From positions 124,001 through 188,000 of the forward strand of contig NZ_FQXH01000007.1 of the NCBI RefSeq assembly GCF_900129915.1: a DNA stretch of 64,000 nt, in the 5' to 3' direction. Made by a program: the position numbers and the translations under genes. Positions 57,295 to 64,000 of the stretch are shown piece by piece. Source of the stretch: Tepidibacter thalassicus DSM 15285 (GTDB taxonomy: Bacteria > Bacillota > Clostridia > Peptostreptococcales > Peptostreptococcaceae). Each line of letters begins with the position of its first letter. Positions within the stretch are counted from its first letter, which is position 1. The notes under the pieces are model-generated. The model had not been told where the DNA came from. It saw only the letters and a program-made list of their open reading frames with translations, and made no database searches.

Positions 57295-58422
57295 TTATTG
57301 ATAATTCAAATTCGCAGTCCATATAAATGGAATTGGAAAAACATTTTTCAAAAATTTTTTAATATAAGGTTTATCTTCTAAATCTATATCAGTCTCATCA
57401 TACCCTTCAAATACTAATTTTGTAAGCTCTTTAACATCTTTAATTTTTAATATCTCATTTTCTATTTCAAAATAATAACCTTCTTCATCCTGCTTAAATT
57501 TAATTTTATCTATTACTCTTTTTGATACATGTTGAATAAAATAATTTCTTAAATTTTCCATAAAACTAACAAAGTTAATTATCTTAACAGTTCCATGAAG
57601 ATATGTTTTTTCTTTCTTAAAGCAATTAATCAGTTGGTTTATTTTATCATTTACATGAACATAATATTTAATACTATCAAGTTTAAGATCTAAACAAATA
57701 TTTGAAAGAACTTTAAATACAACATCTTGACTTCCAAATAGTTCTATAACTTGTCCGTATTTAACATTTTCATCAATTATTCTAAGCACAATATAACCTA
57801 TTAAATTCTTATCGTTTATCAATACATATTTTTTATAAGTATATCTTCCCCAGGGAATAGTTGCAGCCTCTAAAAGTATTTCAAATTCTTCATATGTTCT
57901 ATAATATCTTGTAGAATTTTGATTATACATATAAGCCATTTCATTTAAGTACTCTAATTTATAATCTACAACTTCAATATTCATATCTATATTTTCGGGT
58001 TTTATTGTATATTCATAAAAATTTTCAACTTCAATATAATTTCTCCTCTTATATAAATTTCTCGTTCCTGAAATAAGAACAATATCAACACCATCTTTAT
58101 ACATCTTTTTTTCAACATCATCTAAAATCAATGAAGAATATCCTCTTTTTCTATAATTTTTATCCGTACATACTGCACCAATAGATGCTGCTTTTATTAC
58201 GCTTCCCTCTATAAAAATATCTTCTTTTAAAAAATTAACAACAGAAACAATTTTTCCATCTTCTTTAATTATCCTCATATTATTCACATTATTTTCATTA
58301 AGCAAAAGTGGAAATTCCTTATCCATAGTAGGATTATGTCCCTTAGAAATTCTAAAGACATTATTAATTAAATCAATTACAGATTTAAACTCTTCCTTTT
58401 TAGTTCCTCTTACTACTCGCAT
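57295..58422 (-). CDS. Eis-like GNAT acetyltransferase
   Basis: A 375-residue protein: N-terminal GNAT fold with acetyl-CoA motif VCTDKNYRKRGYSSLIL, a second GNAT-like part, and a C-terminal SCP2-like region (KFKQDEEGYYFEIENEILKIKDV), as in Eis. It may acetylate an amine of the imported sugar; substrate unknown. Lies inside the sugar operon, 19 bp from DUF4091. Confidence 0.8.
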   Translation of the reverse strand: MRVVRGTKKEEFKSVIDLINNVFRISKGHNPTMDKEFPLLLNENNVNNMRIIKEDGKIVSVVNFLKEDIFIEGSVIKAASIGAVCTDKNYRKRGYSSLILDDVEKKMYKDGVDIVLISGTRNLYKRRNYIEVENFYEYTIKPENIDMNIEVVDYKLEYLNEMAYMYNQNSTRYYRTYEEFEILLEAATIPWGRYTYKKYVLINDKNLIGYIVLRIIDENVKYGQVIELFGSQDVVFKVLSNICLDLKLDSIKYYVHVNDKINQLINCFKKEKTYLHGTVKIINFVSFMENLRNYFIQHVSKRVIDKIKFKQDEEGYYFEIENEILKIKDVKELTKLVFEGYDETDIDLEDKPYIKKFLKNVFPIPFIWTANLNYQ

Positions 58423-58452
58423 AAATCAACCTCTTTTCTCATTAATTTATGA

Positions 58453-59262
58453 TTATCCTTTAATCCCTGATAATGTAACTCCTTCAACAAATTTCTTTTG
58501 TAAAATCAAATAAAATATAAAAGAAGGAAGAAATGTAAGTGTTGCTCCAGCCATTACAAGACCATAATTCACTGTATATTGAGCATTTAAAGTAGAAAGT
58601 CCTACTGTTAATGTTCTAACCGAATCATTAGTAGTCATAATAAGAGGCCATAAAAATTCGTTCCACGCACCTACAAAAGTAAAAATCGAAAGAGTTATAA
58701 TAGCAGGTTTAATTAACGGAAGCACAATTTGAAAAAATATCCTAATATCTGAACATCCATCTATTCTCGCTGACTCTATTAAATCATTTGGAATATTAAG
58801 TATTGCCTGACGCATTAAAAATACTCCAAAAGCAGTTGGTATCGGAAGGATCAGAGCATAATACGTATTAATCCAACCTAAATATTTCATTATTATATAA
58901 AGAGGTATCATTGTAACTTGTGAAGGTATAATTAAAGTCATAATCATAAAAAAAAATATTTTTTCATTTCCAGGGAAATCCTTTTTAGCAAAAGCAAATC
59001 CAGCTAAACTACTGAATAAAACATTCAGAATCACTCCCCCTAGTGCTATAAATGTACTGTTAAAAAAATAATGCATGAAATTATGATTCCTAAAAATATT
59101 TATATAATTTCGAAATGTTATATCAGAAAGCGAAAAATCAAAGTTATACGCTGTATAAGTAACCTTTAAAGATGTCATAACCATATACACAAAAGGAACC
59201 ATCATACAGCTTGCAATTACAAGCAAAATCGTATCTCCCGCAATCCTCTTTATACTCTTCAT
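58453..59262 (-). CDS. Sugar ABC transporter permease (MalG family)
   Basis: A 269-residue inner-membrane permease with six helices and the EAA loop IESARIDGCSDIRIFFQIVLPLIKPA. It pairs with the permease upstream. No ATPase gene lies in this operon. Confidence 0.92.
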   Translation of the reverse strand: MKSIKRIAGDTILLVIASCMMVPFVYMVMTSLKVTYTAYNFDFSLSDITFRNYINIFRNHNFMHYFFNSTFIALGGVILNVLFSSLAGFAFAKKDFPGNEKIFFFMIMTLIIPSQVTMIPLYIIMKYLGWINTYYALILPIPTAFGVFLMRQAILNIPNDLIESARIDGCSDIRIFFQIVLPLIKPAIITLSIFTFVGAWNEFLWPLIMTTNDSVRTLTVGLSTLNAQYTVNYGLVMAGATLTFLPSFIFYLILQKKFVEGVTLSGIKG

Positions 59263-59274
59263 TTACTTCCTCCA

Positions 59275-60141
59275 TTAATAAATTGATTGATCTTTTTTAA
59301 AAAATTTTTTTTGTAGTATTGAAATAACAGCTATTATAAAAAATAATACATTAGCAACTGCCATGGCATATCCTGAATTAAATTGTTTAAACGCTAAATT
59401 ATATATATGAAGAACCATTGTCATAGTAGCCACGCCTGGCCCTCCTCCTGTCAATGTATATACCAAATCAAACACCTGAAAAGACCATATAAATCCTAAG
59501 AAAACTACTAAAATAGTAATCGGTTTTAAAAGTGGTACAGTTATATACCAAAATTCATGCCACTTACTTGCTCCATCTACTTTTGCTGATTCATAATAAC
59601 TTTTAGGGATATCCATAATTCCTGCAATATACACAACCATAAAATAACCTATATTTTTCCATATAGCAATCATCATTAAAGTCGGAAGAGCTGTTTTAAC
59701 ATCTCCAATCCAATTAGGCGGATTCAATCCAACAAATGTAAATATAAAATTTAAAGGTGATGTATCTCCATTAAGTAATATTCTCCAAACAATTCCAATG
59801 AGTATCATAGAAGATATTACAGGAATAAACATTACTCCTTTTACAAATTCAGTTAACTTACTTTTTTCTCTATTGGTCAACCAAACTGCCATTATTAAAG
59901 AAAATAATGTTTGAAGCGGTACAACAACAATAGTAAATTGAAATGTATTTTTTAAAGATGCTATAAACATCTTATCTTTTCCAAGATTTAAATAATTTTT
60001 AATTCCAATAAATTTTGCTGGAGATACAATATTATATTTTGTAAAACTAAAATAAATAGACATTATTATCGGAACAACATAAAAGCTGGTCAATAATATT
60101 CCTAAAGGAAGTATATATCCATAAGCGCTTAATTTTTTCAT
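59275..60141 (-). CDS. Sugar ABC transporter permease (MalF family)
   Basis: A 288-residue permease, six helices, with EAA loop YYESAKVDGASKWHEFWYITVPLLKP. Typical of CUT1 carbohydrate importers. Confidence 0.92.
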   Translation of the reverse strand: MKKLSAYGYILPLGILLTSFYVVPIIMSIYFSFTKYNIVSPAKFIGIKNYLNLGKDKMFIASLKNTFQFTIVVVPLQTLFSLIMAVWLTNREKSKLTEFVKGVMFIPVISSMILIGIVWRILLNGDTSPLNFIFTFVGLNPPNWIGDVKTALPTLMMIAIWKNIGYFMVVYIAGIMDIPKSYYESAKVDGASKWHEFWYITVPLLKPITILVVFLGFIWSFQVFDLVYTLTGGGPGVATMTMVLHIYNLAFKQFNSGYAMAVANVLFFIIAVISILQKKFFKKDQSIY

Positions 60142-60179
60142 TTATTGCTCCTTTCTTCTCAGAAAGATTAAAATTAAAG

Positions 60180-61475
60180 CTATTTTTGATCTTGAGCTAA
60201 CAAATCATTAGCATATCTTGCTGCTTCATCTAGAGCTTCTTTAGGCTTAACTTCTCCAGCCATCATTCTTTGTAGCTGCTTCCATAAATATTCATACACT
60301 TCAACTCCATGAGGAGCTACAACCAAAGGTCTGTATATTCCTTTATCATTTTCTATAATCTCTTTAAATCTTGGATCACCTTGATATGGCTCATCTTTAG
60401 ATATTGGTGCTCTTGGATGATATTTATGAAATTTAGTCATAGACTTAGCACTTAACATATGCTTCATTAATTTAAATGCTAATTTTTTATTCTTAGCTGC
60501 TGACATTAAAGTTAATTGATCAACAGACGCAAAAGTCCCCATATCCTTGTTTTTAAGCGATGTTATAAATCCATAATTTAAATTTGGAAATGACTTATCT
60601 AATATCTCAGATGCACCTGAAGAAAGCCATATAGCAAAAGCAGCCTTACCTGGTCCAAAAGTTGTTTGTAACATTTCTTTATTAGTTTGAGCCATGGCAT
60701 TATCGGGAATTACCTTATCTACAAATTTAAGATCATACAAAAATTGTGCAGCTTCAAGTCCTGCTTTATCATTAAATCTTACTGTCTTTAAATCATCATT
60801 ATAAAGCTCTCCACCAGCTTGCCATAAAAATCCATACCAATTCCAATTAAGATCACCAAAAAAATTAGCTCCCCATCCTTGAGCAAATCCCCATTGATCT
60901 ATTTTTCCATCACCATCAGTATCTTTTGTTGCTTTTTTAGCTATTCTCCTAAAATCTTCCCAAGTTTTTGGCACTTCTTCTCCTAATTCTTTTAATATAT
61001 CTTTGTTATAATATAATACAGCTGGATTTGCAGCTTCTATTGCAAGACCATAAATGCCTCCAAGCATTTTACAATTTTCTATGTATATGTAATTTTCATA
61101 ATCTTTATCCGTTAAATACGGTGTTAAATCTTCTACAGCTCCCATTTTTATAAATTGAGGGAACATCTCTGCATACATATAACCAACATCAGGTCCTTCC
61201 CCAGCAGCTACAGCTGTTGCATACTTTTCAGGATATCCTTCCCAAGGAATTATCTCTAAATCGACTTTAACATTATTTTCTTCTTCAAATTCTTTTAATA
61301 TAGGTTCCCAAACTACCTTATCATTTTCACCAATAGGCGGTAACCATACAGTTAATTTATCTTTTTCATCTTTACCTGTATTTTTTGATAAATTAGTACT
61401 TCCACATCCAACAAGAGAAATAGCAATCATAATCATAATAAGTACAAAAACTAATATTTTTCGAAAATTATACAT
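60180..61475 (-). CDS. Sugar-binding lipoprotein of ABC transporter
   Basis: A 431-residue CUT1 binding protein. Lipobox LVGC with Cys24. DTDGDGKID near residue 190 resembles a calcium-binding loop. First gene of the operon; a LacI/CcpA-like site lies upstream. Binds an unidentified oligosaccharide. Confidence 0.92.
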   Translation of the reverse strand: MYNFRKILVFVLIMIMIAISLVGCGSTNLSKNTGKDEKDKLTVWLPPIGENDKVVWEPILKEFEEENNVKVDLEIIPWEGYPEKYATAVAAGEGPDVGYMYAEMFPQFIKMGAVEDLTPYLTDKDYENYIYIENCKMLGGIYGLAIEAANPAVLYYNKDILKELGEEVPKTWEDFRRIAKKATKDTDGDGKIDQWGFAQGWGANFFGDLNWNWYGFLWQAGGELYNDDLKTVRFNDKAGLEAAQFLYDLKFVDKVIPDNAMAQTNKEMLQTTFGPGKAAFAIWLSSGASEILDKSFPNLNYGFITSLKNKDMGTFASVDQLTLMSAAKNKKLAFKLMKHMLSAKSMTKFHKYHPRAPISKDEPYQGDPRFKEIIENDKGIYRPLVVAPHGVEVYEYLWKQLQRMMAGEVKPKEALDEAARYANDLLAQDQK

Positions 61476-61500
61476 AAATTTCTCCCTCCTAATATCTATT

Positions 61501-61553
61501 TTGTCTTAAAAACGCATTGAAAACGTTTTATTCATTATGACACTTTAAGACAA
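61501..61553 (-). promoter_or_regulatory. Operator region of the sugar operon
   Basis: A perfect 10-bp inverted repeat, TTGTCTTAAA (61501-61510) and TTTAAGACAA (61544-61553), flanks TTGAAAACGTTTTATT (61517-61532), a LacI/CcpA-type palindrome that matches cre at 14 of 16. Likely sites of a local repressor and CcpA. Confidence 0.55.
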
Positions 61554-61770
61554 ATTTCTAAGTCAAGTTTATTAAAATTATAACAATATGTCCAATTGAA
61601 AAAATTTATAAATGCAACTGTATTTATAATTTTTTTTGATATTTAAACCAATTTTGTTATTTAATTGTAACATGTTGTAATTTTTATTTTCATAAAAATC
61701 ATAATTAATTACATAGATACACATTCAAGTTAATATATTTATATAGAATAAAATTTTGGAGGGCGTTTAT

Positions 61771-62952
61771 ATGAAAAAATATACATTAATTAAATCTTTA
61801 CTTCCTGGAATAATAGTCCTTTTTTTCATATGTGGAATAGTAATATTTCCCAAAAGCGCAGTTGAATCTGCTCGTGTAGGAATGAACATAACTATTAATA
61901 TATTAATTCCATCACTACTTCCATTTTTAATAGGAGCTAATTTATTAATTAACTTAAAAATAATAGATATAATAGGATTATTTCTCGAAAAAATTACTAG
62001 ATTTTTGTTTAATGTTCCAGGAAAAGGTTCGTTAGTATTTGCAATGTCAATTATCTCCGGTTACCCCATAGGATCCAAATTGACATCTCAACTCAGAGAA
62101 AATAAAGAAATAACAAAATACGAAGCTCAAAGACTAGCTTCTTTCTGTTCTACTTCTGGACCATTATTTATGGTAAGCTCTGTTGGAATAGGTATGTTTA
62201 ATAGTTCTAAAATAGGTTATTTTATAGCACTATGTCACTATTTAGGAGCAGCAACTGTAGGCTTTATATTTAGAAATTATAAAAACAAACAAGAAAATAA
62301 GTATAAATTTAAAAAAAATATAAATATAATAGACGAAATAAAAAGAATTATAAAATCTAAAAATAATAAAAACTCAGGATTTTATACTATACTTGGAGAT
62401 TCTGTAAGAAATGGAATAAACTCAATACTTTTAGTTGGTGGATTTGTAATAATATTTTCAGTTATTTTTAAAATACTAAGTTTACTTAAAATTATAGATA
62501 TAATCAGCAATTTAATTTTTATATTATTATATCCACTCAATATACCTAAAGATATTATATATGCATTTATAAGCGGTTTATTTGAAATAACTATAGGATG
62601 TAATAATATTTCACTGTCTTACGGAATTCCTCTAATATTTAAAATATCACTATGCACTTTTGTAATTTCTTTTAGCGGAATATCTATTCTCGCTCAATGT
62701 TCTAGTTTTTTATCTAAAACAGATATAAACATATATCTATACATATTTAGTAAATTCTTACATGGAATATTATCATCTATTTACTGTTATTTATTATATC
62801 CTTTATTTAAAAACACTTTAAATATAACTACTTTTTACAATTCAATTTATTATAAAATATATACCCCTGAAATATCATACTACAATAAAATATTTTTAAT
62901 AACTTGTCTTATAATATACATTTTTTCTTGTATAAAAAAGTCTTCATTCTAA
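61771..62952 (+). CDS. ylbJ: Sporulation membrane protein YlbJ
   Basis: A 393-residue membrane protein with eight or more helices: LLPGIIVLFFICGIVIFP start, NITINILIPSLLPFLIGANL, SIISGYPIGSKLTSQL, ALCHYLGAATVGFIF. YlbJ in B. subtilis is sigma-E controlled and needed for cortex. ATG at 61771 after TTGGAGGG. Confidence 0.92.
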   Translation: MKKYTLIKSLLPGIIVLFFICGIVIFPKSAVESARVGMNITINILIPSLLPFLIGANLLINLKIIDIIGLFLEKITRFLFNVPGKGSLVFAMSIISGYPIGSKLTSQLRENKEITKYEAQRLASFCSTSGPLFMVSSVGIGMFNSSKIGYFIALCHYLGAATVGFIFRNYKNKQENKYKFKKNINIIDEIKRIIKSKNNKNSGFYTILGDSVRNGINSILLVGGFVIIFSVIFKILSLLKIIDIISNLIFILLYPLNIPKDIIYAFISGLFEITIGCNNISLSYGIPLIFKISLCTFVISFSGISILAQCSSFLSKTDINIYLYIFSKFLHGILSSIYCYLLYPLFKNTLNITTFYNSIYYKIYTPEISYYNKIFLITCLIIYIFSCIKKSSF

Positions 62953-62975
62953 AAATTTTAAATGTAGACTTTTTT
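62934..62975 (+). terminator. Terminator of ylbJ
   Basis: A 10-bp stem, AAAAAAGTCT (62934-62943) with AGACTTTTTT (62966-62975), with a 6-T run. Confidence 0.8.
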
Positions 62976-62990
62976 AAAATTTCATGGCGC

Positions 62991-63036
62991 CAACGAATTC
63001 TAACGAATTCCGTTGCTTAAAACTCATAACGGAATT
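62991..63036. repeat. Small cluster of direct and inverted repeats
   Basis: AACGAATTC occurs at 62992-63000 and 63002-63010. AATTCCGTT (63006-63014) pairs with AACGGAATT (63028-63036). Noncoding, between the two convergent terminators. Purpose unclear. Confidence 0.5.
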
Positions 63037-63098
63037 TATATTTATCCACAATTTAAATAGGAATATAATTTCCTATTCGTTATAAAAAACACAATAAC

Positions 63099-63137
63099 AA
63101 AATCCCGATATTGATATAAAAAACAATTCGGGATTTT
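63099..63137 (-). terminator. Terminator of the coiled-coil gene after coaD
   Basis: A 10-bp stem AAAATCCCGA (63099-63108) with TCGGGATTTT (63128-63137), with a 19-nt loop. The minus-strand tail TGTTATTG is a weak U tract. Confidence 0.65.
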
Positions 63138-63151
63138 ATATACTTAATAAT

Positions 63152-63589
63152 TTATTTAAGTTCTTCTCTATTTTGTTTAAGGGTTTCAACTAAGCCTTCC
63201 AAATTAATTTGAATTTTTTCTAATATACCATCTGCATATTCTCTTGCTCCTCGTCTAATTTCTTTAGACGTATGTTGAGCTTGCTCTATTATTTTTTCAG
63301 CCTGTTTTTGAGCTTCCTTAATAACTTCACTATTTTCAACTTGTTCTTGAACATAAGATTTTGCATTTTCTATAATACTATCTGCCTCTTGCTGTGCTTC
63401 AGCAAGTATTCTCTGTCTTTCTGTATTAATCCACTCCGCTTGCTTTATTTCATCTGGAAGCTGAAGTCTTATTTCTTTTATTATTTCTAAAAATTGTTTT
63501 TTATCAACAAAAACTTTATTTCCAAAAGGAATACCTGAACTTTCTTCTACTAAATCTTCTAACTCATCTATTAACTTTAAAAGTTCCAA
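63152..63589 (-). CDS. Coiled-coil protein (ATP synthase subunit B/DivIVA-like), downstream of coaD
   Basis: A 145-residue, highly charged protein with an almost continuous coiled coil from about residue 55 to 140 (ERQRILAEAQQEADSIIENA, VIKEAQKQAEKIIEQAQ). Relatives are annotated as V-type ATPase subunit H or DivIVA-like and sit between coaD and ylbJ in clostridia. TTG at 63589, after GGGGGGG. Role unknown. Confidence 0.75.
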   Translation of the reverse strand: MELLKLIDELEDLVEESSGIPFGNKVFVDKKQFLEIIKEIRLQLPDEIKQAEWINTERQRILAEAQQEADSIIENAKSYVQEQVENSEVIKEAQKQAEKIIEQAQHTSKEIRRGAREYADGILEKIQINLEGLVETLKQNREELK

Positions 63590-63591
63590 TT

Positions 63592-64000
63592 TTAATCCCC
63601 CCCGCACAATATTTTGTTCAATTTCCTCAATACGACATCTGGAACTAAATTAGAAATATCTCCTTTAAATCTAGCTACTTCTTTTATAAGAGATGAACTT
63701 ATAAAAGAATATTTTGTACTTGTTGTCAAAATAACAGTTTCTATTTCTGGATTTAATTGTCTATTCATTTGAGCCATTTGAAGTTCATATTCAAAATCTG
63801 AAACAGCTCTTAATCCTCTTATTATTGCATTGACTTTTTTTTCATTACAATAATCTATTAACAGTCCCGAAAAACTATCTACTTCTACATTATCTAAATC
63901 TTTAACTGCTTCTTTCAAAAGTTCTACTCTTTCTTCAAATGTAAATAACGATTTTTTGTTTGGGTTATATAAAACAGCTACTATCAATTTATCAAATAAC
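63592..64000 (-). CDS. coaD: Phosphopantetheine adenylyltransferase, 5' end outside window
   Basis: The C-terminal 136 residues of CoaD, read from LFDKLIVAVLYNPNKKSLFTFEERVELL to the stop. AIIRGLRAVSDFEYELQMAQMNRQL and STKYSFISSSLIKEVA are conserved. It makes dephospho-CoA. The start, with the HxGH motif, is to the right of the window. Confidence 0.95.
   Translation of the reverse strand, partial: LFDKLIVAVLYNPNKKSLFTFEERVELLKEAVKDLDNVEVDSFSGLLIDYCNEKKVNAIIRGLRAVSDFEYELQMAQMNRQLNPEIETVILTTSTKYSFISSSLIKEVARFKGDISNLVPDVVLRKLNKILCGGD

Overview
The window comes from the chromosome of a very AT-rich, endospore-forming member of the Clostridia (Firmicutes). Evidence: sigK, spo0A, spoIVB, spoIIM, ylbJ and a complete spoIIIAA-AH operon; a FapR/PlsX/FabHKDGF lipid operon; strong GGAGG-type ribosome binding sites; many TTG/GTG starts; glycyl-radical chemistry typical of anaerobes. 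Genus is not assigned. Nearly everything is on the minus strand. No rRNA, tRNA, CRISPR array or prophage structural gene was seen.

Region 1-6608 is the most unusual part. A minus-strand sigK (mother-cell sigma K) breaks off after about 124 codons at 6234. A large serine recombinase of the SpoIVCA type lies directly beyond the break on the opposite strand (4672-6210). This is the layout of one end of a sigK-intervening 'skin' element that is excised during sporulation. The break lies inside an 11-bp perfect inverted repeat that looks like the recombinase attachment site. The recombinase and sigK each have a plausible sigma-E promoter. This sigK has no pro-sequence, so excision may be its main control. 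If the element runs left of the break, its cargo includes a YjjI/YjjW glycyl-radical enzyme pair, a 56-aa protein and a giant 2-hydroxyacyl-CoA dehydratase activase that leaves the window.

Region 6676-11966 holds a class B PBP, udk, a U32 peptidase, an O-methyltransferase and mltG, in the order of the Bacillus yrrL-udk-pbpI neighbourhood. Region 12062-14958 is a Ni/Co ECF transporter operon (cbiM with a PDGLE domain, cbiQ, cbiO) with a NikR-like operator and a terminator-type hairpin in its leader. Region 14987-21756 is the nucleoside-salvage locus (nudF, spoIIM, xerD, deoB, two tandem purine nucleoside phosphorylases, pdp). A 344-nt hairpin-rich spacer lies before pdp. The second phosphorylase has Asp in place of a purine-specificity Asn.

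Region 21759-26335 is a conserved envelope cluster (SteA-like, SteB/MctB-like, GT2, MraY-like transferase, DUF3866). Region 26454-38095 is the classic spo0A-spoIVB-recN-argR-tlyA-dxs-ispA-xseBA-nusB-asp23 block, read toward spo0A. Region 38163-43342 is spoIIIA. Region 43345-50804 is the FapR-controlled fatty-acid operon plus rpmF and a DUF177 gene.

Region 50827-64000 contains ackA and tmcAL (ylbM), then a cassette between ylbM and ylbJ: two CheX-type proteins, a truncated hsp20, and a five-gene carbohydrate operon (DUF4091 protein, GNAT acetyltransferase, two permeases, binding lipoprotein, no ATPase). Then come ylbJ, a coiled-coil protein and the start-less coaD at the right edge. The ylb gene order is otherwise conserved, so the cassette looks like an insertion.
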